64,000 nt of DNA, from assembly GCF_900102815.1 (NCBI RefSeq), contig NZ_FNGF01000009.1, positions 186,001-250,000 of the forward strand, written 5' to 3'. Every line of letters begins with the position of its first letter. Positions within the stretch are counted from its first letter, which is position 1. The notes beneath the pieces were generated by a model. That model saw only the letters and a program-made list of their open reading frames with translations, was not told where the DNA came from and made no database searches. The DNA comes from Glycomyces sambucus (GTDB taxonomy: Bacteria > Actinomycetota > Actinomycetes > Mycobacteriales > Micromonosporaceae). Shown piece after piece: positions 8,846 to 16,738 of this stretch. Both the position numbers and the translations under genes were made by a program.

Positions 8846-9272
8846 ATCCGACACAACGATCGAGACCCTTGAATCGACACGTTGCATGTGCAGGTTTCAC
8901 GAGTTCGGGCGACCGAAACCACGCATAACCCCAGATAGAAGACAGTGGACCGGACCGCCCGAGCAAGACTGTAAGCACGCTCCACCAGAGCGTCACATTG
9001 GCAGTTCGCGGCCGTTGTGCCCGGACCCGAAAGACGGTAGACACATAGTGTCGGGGCGCCGCGTGCGACACGTTCCGGTGCCGCGACGGCGGAACCGAAC
9101 CTCGTGCGGGTCAAGACAACCGAGCACTGCTGACGACGGCCGCACCGCGCCCCGGCCCGTCCCTCCGATCCGGGGGGCAGGCCGCGAAACCACAACCGCA
9201 TACCGCACGCAACTGCGAGACATCGAAGTCCCGAAGCAACGTGTAACTCCTATATAGACGGTGGGGTCTGAC
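8846..9272. other. AT-richer intergenic region, no gene seen
   Basis: About 430 bases with lower GC than the surroundings and no frame with coding-like third positions. It lies between two divergently oriented genes and probably carries both promoters. TATATA at 9251-9256 is a likely -10 element for the regulator gene downstream. I see no RNA gene fold here. Confidence 0.5.
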
Positions 9273-10511
9273 ATGGAGTCCGAAACGCAACCTATGGGGC
9301 GGCGCGTCGCCTATTGGCGACAGCGCCGCGGCATGTCCCAGCAGGTCTTCGCCGACCGCATCGGCAAGTCCAAGAGCTGGGTCGACAAGATCGAGCGCGG
9401 CGTCCGCCGCCTCGATAAGTACTCCGTCATCACCGAACTCGCCGAAGCGCTGAGCGTCGACTCCGCCCAGCTCCTCGGCCGCGAACCCGGGCGCCGCCCG
9501 GGCCTCGGCGGATGCCTCGACCAGGTGGAGGTCGAGTCCATCCGCCAGTCGCTCGAACGCTACGAGCGACTGGGCCGCTTCCTCGAAGCCGCCCCGATCG
9601 ACCCGACGCCCATCCCCGAACTCAAAGGGGCCGTGAACTACTGCTGGCTCGCCTTCGAGAAGGGCCACTACCCGGTCGTCGCCAGGTCGCTCATCCAGCT
9701 CCTGCGCGACACGCCCGTCGCCGAGGACCGGCCCGTCGGCGGCACCAGCGCCGACGCCGCCGAACTCATGACGCAGGTCTACCAGATCGCGTCCACGGTC
9801 CTGCGCAAGCTCGGGGAGGCCCAGCTCGCCTGGCTCGCCGCCGACCGCGCCATCTCCGCCGCCAACCGCGGCAACGACCCGCTCCTGGCCGGCATCGCCA
9901 CCACCCGGGTCGCCAACGCCCTCCGCTCCCTCGGCCGCTACCAGGCCGCGCTCGACCTCAACGTCCAGGTCGCGCACGGCCTCATCTCCGAGGCCGGCGG
10001 CGAGTCCTCCAGCCCGGCCGCCATCAGCGTCTACGGCGCGCTCCTGCTCCAGGGCGCCATGGCCGCCGCCCTCGCCGGGGACGCGACCACCAGCGACGAC
10101 CTGCTCGACAGCGCCTCCCGCGCCGCCGGCATCCTCGGCCGCGACGCCAACTACTACTACACGTCGTTCGGGCCCACGAACGTGCTGCTGCACCGCGCCG
10201 CGGCCTTCGTCGAGCTCGGCGAGGGCGCCGACGCGCTCGCCGTCCACGAGTCCATCCCGCCCGCCGCGCTGGCCGACCTCGTCGCCGAGCGGCGCGCGCA
10301 CCACTACCTCGACATGTCCCGCGCCTGCGTGCAGGTCGGCGACATCGAGCGGGCCGGACGCCACCTGGTGACCGCCGACCGCAACGCCCCGGCCGAGATC
10401 CGGTGCCGCCCGCTCGCCGTGGACCTCATCGACCAGATCCTGCACCGCTCCAAGGGCGAACCCGCCCCGGACGTGCGCCGCCTCGCCGAGGAGGTGGGCG
10501 CCCTCAGCTGA
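9273..10511 (+). CDS. XRE-family regulator with TPR-like C-terminal domain
   Basis: Regulator of 412 residues. Residues 9-65 form a lambda-repressor-type helix-turn-helix (GRRVAYWRQRRGMSQQVFADRIG, then KSKSWVDKIERG). The rest is alpha-helical with tetratricopeptide-like repeats, for example LGRYQAALDLNVQVAHG. This layout is common in actinobacterial regulators that sense a small molecule or peptide through the helical domain. The ATG at 9273 is preferred: GGTGGGG lies 6 bases before it, and TATATA at 9251 fits a promoter. A GTG at 9261 is an alternative. It stands alone, so its target is unknown and autoregulation is possible. Confidence 0.8.
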   Translation: MESETQPMGRRVAYWRQRRGMSQQVFADRIGKSKSWVDKIERGVRRLDKYSVITELAEALSVDSAQLLGREPGRRPGLGGCLDQVEVESIRQSLERYERLGRFLEAAPIDPTPIPELKGAVNYCWLAFEKGHYPVVARSLIQLLRDTPVAEDRPVGGTSADAAELMTQVYQIASTVLRKLGEAQLAWLAADRAISAANRGNDPLLAGIATTRVANALRSLGRYQAALDLNVQVAHGLISEAGGESSSPAAISVYGALLLQGAMAAALAGDATTSDDLLDSASRAAGILGRDANYYYTSFGPTNVLLHRAAAFVELGEGADALAVHESIPPAALADLVAERRAHHYLDMSRACVQVGDIERAGRHLVTADRNAPAEIRCRPLAVDLIDQILHRSKGEPAPDVRRLAEEVGALS

Positions 10512-10540
10512 GGGGCCGTCGGCCGCTCTGGCCGGCCCCT
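10511..10540 (+). terminator. hairpin at the end of the XRE gene
   Basis: AGGGGCCG / CGGCCCCT arms with an inner GGCC/GGCC pairing, overlapping the stop codon. A second inverted repeat (GTGCGCCCGGAGC / GCTCCGGGCAC) lies at 10562-10598. Confidence 0.55.
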
Positions 10541-10627
10541 CCCGTCGCGCACGGTGCGCGAGTGCGCCCGGAGCCGCCGCTGCTCAGGCTCCGGGCACAC
10601 CCCTCACCGCGCGGCCCGATCCGTCAA

Positions 10628-10633
10628 TAGACT
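10628..10633 (+). promoter_or_regulatory. -10 box TAGACT for a leaderless transcript
   Basis: TAGACT ends 7 bases before the ATG at 10641, the same geometry as several other genes in the window. Confidence 0.6.
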
Positions 10634-10640
10634 CACGCGT

Positions 10641-11465
10641 ATGCGCACGATCAGCGAGATCACCGCGGCACTCGACGACCTGTACCCGCGCCACTGGGCC
10701 GAGGACTGGGACCGGGTCGGCCTCGTCCTGGGCCGCGGGGGGAACTCGGTCCGCCGGGTCCTCTGCGTGGTCGACGTCGTCCCCGAGACCGTCATCGAGG
10801 CGATCGAGGCCGACTGCGACCTCATCGTCGCCCACCACCCGCTCCTGCTCCGCGGCGTCTCCAGCCTCGACCCCGCGGCCGACTACAAGGGCGACCTCGT
10901 CCACTCCCTCATCGAGTCCGGCATGGGCCTCTACGTGGCCCACACCAACGCCGACGTCGCCAACCCCGGCGTCTCCGACGCCCTCGCCGACCGGCTGGGC
11001 CTGCTCGACCTGCGGCCCCTGCGCCCCCTCGACGGACCCGAGCACCACGGCACCGGCCGCGGCTCCGGCCGCATCGGCCGCCTCCCGCGCACCCTCACCC
11101 TCGCCGAGCTCGCCGCCCGCGCCGCCGACGCCCTCCCGCGCACCGTGTGGGGCGTGCGCGCCGCGGGCGACCCCGACCGCCCCGTCAGCACCGTCGCCGT
11201 CTGCGGCGGCGCCGGGGACTCCCTCCTCGCCGACGCCGCCGCGGCCGGCGCGAACGCCTACCTCACCGCCGACCTCCGCCACCATCCGGTCAGCGAGCAC
11301 CTCGCCCGGAGCGGCCCGGCCCTCATCGACGCCGCCCACTGGGCGACCGAGCGGCCCTGGCTCGATACTGTTGCCGAGCACCTGTCCCGACTGGTCGACG
11401 ACGTCCGCGTCTCCGACCTCGACACCGATCCGTGGACCATCCACCAGAAACCCGGGGTGAACTGA
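10641..11465 (+). CDS. Nif3-like dinuclear metal centre protein
   Basis: Member of the Nif3/YbgI family (annotated as GTP cyclohydrolase 1 type 2 homologs), 274 residues. The family forms a toroidal hexamer with a two-metal site, but its cellular reaction is still uncertain. Visible metal-ligand motifs are IVAHHPLLLRG (paired His), AHTNAD (His and Asp), and near the C-terminus LIDAAHWATE (His and Glu). The central family insert is missing, so this is the short form. The next gene, a zinc-ribbon protein, starts 2 bases after the stop. This pairing is conserved in actinobacteria and suggests a shared but unknown task. The ATG follows a TAGACT -10 box by 7 bases with no ribosome site. Confidence 0.85.
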   Translation: MRTISEITAALDDLYPRHWAEDWDRVGLVLGRGGNSVRRVLCVVDVVPETVIEAIEADCDLIVAHHPLLLRGVSSLDPAADYKGDLVHSLIESGMGLYVAHTNADVANPGVSDALADRLGLLDLRPLRPLDGPEHHGTGRGSGRIGRLPRTLTLAELAARAADALPRTVWGVRAAGDPDRPVSTVAVCGGAGDSLLADAAAAGANAYLTADLRHHPVSEHLARSGPALIDAAHWATERPWLDTVAEHLSRLVDDVRVSDLDTDPWTIHQKPGVN

Positions 11466-11466
11466 G

Positions 11467-12246
11467 TTGAAAGCCGACCTCTTCGATCAGCGGAGACTGC
11501 TCGAACTCCAGGCGGTCGACACCACCCTCACCCAGCTGGCGCAGCGCCGCAGGAAGCTCGACGCCGATCCGGCGTTCGCGACCGCGACGCAGCGCTTCCG
11601 GGCCCTGGGGGACAAGGCCGCCAACCTGACCGGCGACATCGCCGACCTCGACCGCGACATCGACCGCGTCGAGCGCGAGGTCGACCTCGTCAAGAACCGC
11701 GCCGCCTCCGACCGCGACCGCATGGCCGCCGGCGCCAGCGCCAAGGAGCTCGAAGGGCTCCAGAGCGAACTCGAGTCCCTCGCCCGCCGCCAGGCCAGCC
11801 TCGAGGACGACGAGATCGAGCTCATGGAGCGCCGCGAGGCCGTCGACGCCGAACTCGCCGAGGCCCGCCGCCAGCTCGGCGAGGCCGAGACCGTCCTCGC
11901 CGACGCCCAGGCCGACCGCGGCCGCCTCCTCGGCGAGATCGAGTCCGAGACCGCCGACGCGACCTCCAGCCGCCAGGCCCTCACCGTCAACATCCCCGAC
12001 CGCCTCGTGGAGCTCTACGAGCGCATCCACGCCAAGCAGCCCATCGCCGCCGCTGAACTCGTCGGCCGCCGCTGCGGGTCCTGCCGCATCGAGAAGTCCC
12101 CGGCCGACATGATCCCCATCAAGGCCGCTCCCATCGACGAGGTCCTGCGCTGCGAGGAGTGCGGCTGCGTCCTCATCCGCACCGAGCTCCCCGGCTCCCG
12201 CCCCGCGACCCTCGCCTCCGAGGACGAGCTCAAGAAGTACCAGTAG
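11467..12246 (+). CDS. coiled-coil protein with C4 zinc ribbon
   Basis: Protein of 259 residues. Residues 1-185 are a long charged helix pair (coiled coil) rich in Glu, Asp, Arg and Leu. The C-terminal 60 residues hold a zinc ribbon with CGSC and CEEC knuckles. This is the actinobacterial DUF164/C4-type zinc-ribbon family, thought to bind nucleic acid and, in some relatives, to affect division or RNA processing. It starts at TTG 11467, two bases after the Nif3 stop. GGGGTGA, overlapping the end of the Nif3 gene, is the ribosome site. A strong terminator follows at 12257-12292, so the Nif3 and zinc-ribbon genes form a two-gene operon. Confidence 0.8.
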   Translation: MKADLFDQRRLLELQAVDTTLTQLAQRRRKLDADPAFATATQRFRALGDKAANLTGDIADLDRDIDRVEREVDLVKNRAASDRDRMAAGASAKELEGLQSELESLARRQASLEDDEIELMERREAVDAELAEARRQLGEAETVLADAQADRGRLLGEIESETADATSSRQALTVNIPDRLVELYERIHAKQPIAAAELVGRRCGSCRIEKSPADMIPIKAAPIDEVLRCEECGCVLIRTELPGSRPATLASEDELKKYQ

Positions 12247-12256
12247 GCACGCGAGA

Positions 12257-12292
12257 CGAAGGGGCGGAACGCGACCGCGTTCCGCCCCTTCG
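12257..12292. terminator. strong convergent terminator
   Basis: Near-perfect palindrome, arms CGAAGGGGCGGAACGCG and CGCGTTCCGCCCCTTCG, between the zinc-ribbon gene and convergent trpD. It probably serves both strands. Confidence 0.8.
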
Positions 12293-12299
12293 CATTCGT

Positions 12300-13361
12300 C
12301 TACACCTTGCTGAACGCCGCCCAGCGCTCGACGATCCCCGCCGCCGCGCCGCCGTCCACGGCCTTCGACGCCAGCTCCAGGTTCGCGGCCAGCAGGCCCC
12401 GCCGGATCTTCACGTCGTGCAGGTCCACCCCGTCGACGAGGCCCTGCCGCGAGGCCAGCGCCGCCGCCGCGTTGATGAGCACCGCGTCGCGCACCGGACC
12501 CGCCTCGCCGGCGAAGAACCGCCGCGCCACGGCGGTGTTGAATTCGAGGTCGCCGCCGCGCAGCGCCTCGGGGCCGGCGTTCTCCAGCCCCACTTCCTTG
12601 ACGTCGATCGAGCCCTGCGAGACCCGGCCGCCCGAGGCGATCCACTCCGACGTCGTCGCCGACGTCGAGATCTCGTCCAGGCCGTCGTCGCCGCGGACCA
12701 CGAACACCGACGCGCCGCGCGCCGCGAACACCTGCGCCATGAGCGGCGCCTTCACCGGGTCCGCGCAGCCGATCAGGCCCGCCTGCGGCTGGCCCGGGTT
12801 CGTCAGCGGCCCCAGCAGGTTGAACACCGTCGGGATGCCCAGCGCGGCCCGGATCGGACCGGCGTGGCGCATCCCCGGGTGGAACGTGCGCGCGAAGGCG
12901 AACCCGATCCCCACCTCGCGCACCGACGCCTCGACCCGCTCGGCCGTGGCCTCCAGGTCGACGCCCAGTGCCTCCAAGAGGTCCGCCGAGCCCACGTTCG
13001 AGGACGCGGACCGGTTGCCGTGCTTGATGACCGGCACGCCCGCGGCCGCGACCACGACCGCCGCCATCGTCGAGATGTTCACCGAGTTCGAGCCGTCGCC
13101 CCCGGTGCCGACGATGTCGACCGCCACGCCGAGGTCCGACAGGTCCAGGCGGGTCGTCTCCGCGAGCATCCGGCCCGCGATCGCACCGATCTCCTCGGGC
13201 GTCTCACCCTTTGAGCGCAGCAGCACCGCGAACGCCGCCAGCTGCGCCGGGTCGGCGTTGCCGGCCATGATCTCAGCCATCGCCCAGTCGGCGCTGGCCT
13301 CGTCGAGGTGGTCGCCGCCGGAGAGGCGGGCGAGGACATCGGGCCAGGTCGGACTAGGCAT
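12300..13361 (-). CDS. trpD: anthranilate phosphoribosyltransferase
   Basis: Second step of tryptophan synthesis: joins anthranilate to PRPP. The 353 residues include the PRPP/Mg loop GTGGDGSNSVNIST (about 87-100) and KHGNRSASS (about 115-123). A further conserved stretch is RTFHPGMRHAGPIRAALGIPTVFNLLGPLTNP. All are intact. The ATG overlaps the last 8 bases of the upstream atypical receiver gene (ATGCCTAG), so its translation is probably coupled to that gene. No other trp gene is nearby, so trpD is separate from the rest of the pathway, as often in actinobacteria. No trp leader or attenuator was seen. Confidence 0.93.
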   Translation of the reverse strand: MPSPTWPDVLARLSGGDHLDEASADWAMAEIMAGNADPAQLAAFAVLLRSKGETPEEIGAIAGRMLAETTRLDLSDLGVAVDIVGTGGDGSNSVNISTMAAVVVAAAGVPVIKHGNRSASSNVGSADLLEALGVDLEATAERVEASVREVGIGFAFARTFHPGMRHAGPIRAALGIPTVFNLLGPLTNPGQPQAGLIGCADPVKAPLMAQVFAARGASVFVVRGDDGLDEISTSATTSEWIASGGRVSQGSIDVKEVGLENAGPEALRGGDLEFNTAVARRFFAGEAGPVRDAVLINAAAALASRQGLVDGVDLHDVKIRRGLLAANLELASKAVDGGAAAGIVERWAAFSKV

Positions 13362-13809
13362 GCGGGCTCCCGGGAGAGGAATATAAGGCGGCGCGCTGCG
13401 CCGGCGCCGAGCCCGATGCCCGGCTGACCAGCAAGTCTACTACCGTCTGCCCGGTCGTCACGGGGTTGAGCGGGTGCTTGAGGACCGCGTCGGCCCGCGA
13501 CCACGCCGCCAGCCACCGGTCCGCGTCGCGCGCGACCACGACCGCCAGCGTCGGCGGCGCGTCGAACTCGTCGCGCAGCTGCCGGGCGATCCCGAGGCCG
13601 CCGGCGGGCTGCGCCTCGCCGTCGAGAAGGACGAGGTCGATCTCGTACTTGTCGATGAGGGCCACCGCCTCGTCGTACTCGCCGGCGACGGCGTACTCGA
13701 TCCGGACGCCCTCGGCCGGCGCTTCGCCGATGGCCGAGCGCATCTGCTCGATGACCGCGGGTCGATGACTGTAAAGGAGGACTGCGTACTCAGCCGTTGA
13801 GGTGCTCAC
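13354..13809 (-). CDS. atypical response-regulator receiver protein
   Basis: Protein of 151 residues with a single receiver-like fold and no output domain. The phospho-acceptor position is kept (Asp63 in DLVLLDG), as is the conserved lysine (Lys111 in VLKHP). The acidic pair that binds Mg at the end of strand 1 is replaced by Ser14-His15 (AVLLYSHRP), so normal phosphorylation is doubtful. The last 20 residues are a Ser/Ala/Pro tail. Start: GTG 13809 is chosen because TAATAT (plus strand 13817-13822) ends 7 bases before it, giving a leaderless mRNA. The in-frame ATG at 13818 would lie upstream of the transcript start. It overlaps trpD by 8 bases and is probably cotranscribed with it. Confidence 0.65.
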   Translation of the reverse strand: MSTSTAEYAVLLYSHRPAVIEQMRSAIGEAPAEGVRIEYAVAGEYDEAVALIDKYEIDLVLLDGEAQPAGGLGIARQLRDEFDAPPTLAVVVARDADRWLAAWSRADAVLKHPLNPVTTGQTVVDLLVSRASGSAPAQRAALYSSPGSPHA

Positions 13810-13816
13810 GCTTCGC

Positions 13817-13822
13817 ATATTA
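13817..13822 (-). promoter_or_regulatory. -10 box TAATAT for a leaderless transcript
   Basis: On the minus strand TAATAT is followed by 7 bases and then the GTG at 13809. Confidence 0.6.
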
Positions 13823-13993
13823 AACGGGCCACACCGAAATGGGAAGCCCGGCGCGGCCACTTCCGTCTGCGGGAGTGCCTACAGTAGGCGAACCGCGAAT
13901 GACCTGGGCACATGCGGCGGCGAGACCGGAAGCCTACTCCGCGCGACACGCGCGAAACGCACACCCCATGCGCAGCTTGAGCGCGCCGGACCG

Positions 13994-13999
13994 TAATAA
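13994..13999 (+). promoter_or_regulatory. -10 box TAATAA for a leaderless transcript
   Basis: TAATAA(T) ends 7 bases before the GTG at 14007. It lacks the sixth-position T if read as TAATAA. Read one base later as AATAAT, it has both conserved bases and a 6-base gap. Confidence 0.5.
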
Positions 14000-14006
14000 T
14001 GTGCCC

Positions 14007-14621
14007 GTGACTGCCGCCGAAGCAACTATCGACCCCAGCCGAATCCACTCACTGACCCGGCCCAATGTCGTCAGTGTCGGCACCATCGTGTGGTTGAGCA
14101 GCGAACTCATGTTCTTTGCGGGCCTGTTCGCGATGTACTTCTCGATCCAGGCCGCCGCGCCGGCGATGTTCGAGGAGGGCTACCACCACCTCGAGATCCC
14201 GTACGCGCTGGTCTTCACGGTGATCCTCGTGGCCTCGTCCGTCACCTGCCAGCTCGGCGTCTTCGCCGCCGAGCGCGGCGACGTGTACAAGCTGCGGCTG
14301 TGGTTCGCGATCACGTTCATCATGGGCCTGGTCTTCGTGCTCGGCCAGGTCAACGAGTACCGGAACCTGGTCGGCGAGGGGCACTCGATCTCCTCCGACG
14401 GCTACTGGACCATGTTCTACCTGACCACCGGGTTCCACGGCCTGCACGTCACCGGCGGCCTGATCGCGTTCATCGTCTACCTCATCCGCACGACGATGGG
14501 CCGCTTCAGCCCCGCCCAGGCCACCGCGTCCATCGTGGTGTCCTACTACTGGCACTTCGTCGACGTGGTCTGGATCGCGCTTTTCGCCGTGATCTACTTC
14601 CTTCCGATGGCCCAGTACTGA
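14007..14621 (+). CDS. ctaE: cytochrome c oxidase subunit III
   Basis: Structural subunit of the aa3 terminal oxidase, 204 residues, in the cytoplasmic membrane. Five transmembrane helices are visible: [77 protein letters not shown] and [24 protein letters not shown]. The family signatures [17 protein letters not shown] and [10 protein letters not shown] are intact. The GTG at 14007 fits the usual start just before [11 protein letters not shown]; longer frames run into low-complexity sequence and past the -10 box. Sitting directly upstream of qcrCAB is the standard actinobacterial layout. There the bc1 and aa3 complexes form one supercomplex that passes electrons through a diheme cytochrome c. 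Confidence 0.93.
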   Translation: MTAAEATIDPSRIHSLTRPNVVSVGTIVWLSSELMFFAGLFAMYFSIQAAAPAMFEEGYHHLEIPYALVFTVILVASSVTCQLGVFAAERGDVYKLRLWFAITFIMGLVFVLGQVNEYRNLVGEGHSISSDGYWTMFYLTTGFHGLHVTGGLIAFIVYLIRTTMGRFSPAQATASIVVSYYWHFVDVVWIALFAVIYFLPMAQY

Positions 14622-14810
14622 GACTGACCGGCCGCCCGCGCCTCCCACCCGGACGCGCCCGCGGCCCGAGGCAACAGGTCTCGGCCCCGCGCCGAGGCAC
14701 ATCCGAGAAACGCGACGGCCGCCACCCGGAGGCGGCCGCCGGCCGAGTGAAGGCCCCCGACAGGGAGCCCCCGCCCGGTCCGAGAGCTAGATAAAGGTGA
14801 GGCAACAACC

Positions 14811-15620
14811 GTGGCTGCATCAGCGAAACGCCGGCGAGGCTGGCGCAAGCGCCTCGGCGCGCTGGCCAGGTTCACCGGCGCACTGGTGATCGTCGGTGGG
14901 CTCTACTCGGTGTTCTCGCCGAGCCTGTACGCCCAGGAGGCCGAGGACAACGCGATCGACTCCGAGGTCGTCAAGGGCCAGGAGCTCTACGACACGAGCT
15001 GCATCACGTGCCACGGCGACGACGGCGAGGGCATCGAGGGCCGCGGCCCCAGCCTCATCGGCGTCGGATCGGCGGCCGTCGAGTTCCAGGTGAACACCGG
15101 CCGCATGCCGATGGCCGCCCAGGGCGCCCAGGCCCCGGACTCCGACTACCCCGTGTTCACCGAAGAGGAAGCCGAGTGGCTCGGCGCCTACATCGAGTAC
15201 CTCGGCGGCGGGGCCTCCGTGCCCGACGACCTCGCGGCGCTGGTCGAGAACGCCGACGTCGGCGAGGGCGGCGAGCTCTACCGGGTGAACTGCTCCTCCT
15301 GCCACGGCTACGCCGGCGGCGGCGGCGCGCTCTCGTCCGGCGCGCACGCGCCCGCGCTCACCGGGGTCTCCGACGAGGAGATCTACCAGGCGATGCTCAC
15401 GGGCCCGCAGAACATGCCGGTCTTCGCCGACAACGAGCTCACCCCCGAGCAGAAGGCCGACATCATCGCCTACGTCCAGTACGTCGTCAACGACGACCGG
15501 GACCCGGGCGGCGTCTTCACCCTGGGACGGTACGGCCCCTCCACCGAAGGTCTGGCCATCTTCCTGGTCGGCATGACTGCGCTCCTGCTGACCACGCTCT
15601 GGATTGCAGGTAAATCGTGA
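14811..15620 (+). CDS. qcrC: cytochrome bc1 complex diheme cytochrome c subunit
   Basis: Diheme cytochrome c1-like subunit, 269 residues, that carries electrons from the Rieske protein straight to the aa3 oxidase in actinobacteria. An N-terminal transmembrane anchor (about 22-40, ending at SLYAQEA) is followed by two heme c domains with CITCH (64-68) and CSSCH (161-165). Methionines suitable as sixth ligands follow each (MPMAAQG, NMPVF). A C-terminal helix (about 247-266) anchors the protein again. The GTG start has AAAGGTGAGG 7 bases upstream. The 189 bases after ctaE hold a GC hairpin (14716-14738) and may carry a separate promoter. The stop overlaps qcrA by 4 bases (GTGA). Confidence 0.93.
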   Translation: MAASAKRRRGWRKRLGALARFTGALVIVGGLYSVFSPSLYAQEAEDNAIDSEVVKGQELYDTSCITCHGDDGEGIEGRGPSLIGVGSAAVEFQVNTGRMPMAAQGAQAPDSDYPVFTEEEAEWLGAYIEYLGGGASVPDDLAALVENADVGEGGELYRVNCSSCHGYAGGGGALSSGAHAPALTGVSDEEIYQAMLTGPQNMPVFADNELTPEQKADIIAYVQYVVNDDRDPGGVFTLGRYGPSTEGLAIFLVGMTALLLTTLWIAGKS

Positions 15621-16738
15621 GTGCCCACAACGACAGCGCCCGTGACGAGGTCGAGCCCGTCGACCTCTCCGACCCGAAGCTGACCCGCTTCGAGGTCTAC
15701 AAAGAGGGCCTGCGCCGCGACGACATCGAGATCATTCACTACGAGCCGCGGTACCCGAAGCCGGGCACGCGCCTCGAGAAGCGCATGGAGCGCATCGTCG
15801 GGGGCCTGTTCCTGCTCTCGGGCCTGTTCGCCACGCTCTTCGTGGTCGCCTTCATCTGGTGGCCCTGGGAGTACGAGGGCGCCGCGACCTGGCGCGACCC
15901 GCAGACCTGGTACACCCCGGTCATCGGCTTCACGCTCGGGTTCTCGCTGCTGTTCTTCGCGGTCGGCGTCCTCACCTGGGCCAAGAAGCTGCTCCCGATC
16001 GAGGAGCTGGTGCAGGACCGCCACGACGGCGGCTCCTCCAAGGAGGACCGGCGCATCGCCGAGTCCACCGTGGACACCATCGTCGACGACATGGGCCTGC
16101 GCCGCCGTCCGTTCCTGGTGAAGACCGCCCTGCTGGCCGCCGCGCCGCTCGGCCTCGCCGCGGTCGCCCCCCTGGGCGCGCTGCTCAAGGACCCGGGCGA
16201 CATGTACACCGTCACCGGCTGGAACGCCGAGCGGTACAACGACGGCGACCCGATCCGCCTCATGATGAAGGACGGGGCGCTCGTGCGGCCCGACATGGTC
16301 TCGGCCGGCGGCCAGATCACCGTCTACCCGGCGATCGACCACGGCGCGACCAACCAGTTCCCGACGGCGCCGACCCTGCTCATCCACCTGCGGGAGGCCG
16401 ACGCGGCCACGCTGCGCGGCAACCTGTACCCGATGTACCAGGACGTCGAGGCCCTCTGGGGCAACTTCGTCGCCTACTCCAAGATCTGCACCCACGTGGG
16501 CTGCCCGGCCTCGCTGTACGAGCAGCAGAGCCAGCGCCTGCTGTGCCCGTGCCACCAGTCGCAGTTCAACGTGGTCGACAACGCCGCCCCCGTGTTCGGC
16601 CCGGCCACCCGGCACCTGCCGATGCTGCCGATCACGGTCGACGACGAGGGCTTCTTCGTCGCCACCTCGGACTTCCTGGTGCCCCCGGGCCCGGCGTTCT
16701 GGAACCGCCCGTCCCTCCCCGAGGAGGATGAGAAGTGA
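15617..16738 (+). CDS. qcrA: cytochrome bc1 complex Rieske iron-sulfur subunit
   Basis: Holds the 2Fe-2S cluster that takes electrons from menaquinol. The 373 residues include three N-terminal transmembrane helices (about 58-76, 96-115, 167-185), the actinobacterial form with extra helices before the Rieske domain. The cluster ligands are in CTHVGC (Cys291, His293) and LLCPCH (Cys310, His313). The other two cysteines of these motifs, Cys296 and Cys312, form the structural disulfide. The GTG overlaps the end of qcrC by 4 bases and the gene ends with a 4-base overlap with qcrB. Translation of all three is therefore coupled and the subunits are made in step. Confidence 0.94.
   Translation: MSAHNDSARDEVEPVDLSDPKLTRFEVYKEGLRRDDIEIIHYEPRYPKPGTRLEKRMERIVGGLFLLSGLFATLFVVAFIWWPWEYEGAATWRDPQTWYTPVIGFTLGFSLLFFAVGVLTWAKKLLPIEELVQDRHDGGSSKEDRRIAESTVDTIVDDMGLRRRPFLVKTALLAAAPLGLAAVAPLGALLKDPGDMYTVTGWNAERYNDGDPIRLMMKDGALVRPDMVSAGGQITVYPAIDHGATNQFPTAPTLLIHLREADAATLRGNLYPMYQDVEALWGNFVAYSKICTHVGCPASLYEQQSQRLLCPCHQSQFNVVDNAAPVFGPATRHLPMLPITVDDEGFFVATSDFLVPPGPAFWNRPSLPEEDEK

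Noticed and set aside
8846-9272. tRNA or small RNA gene in the AT-richer gap
   Set aside because: No cloverleaf, CCA end or terminator hairpin could be drawn.
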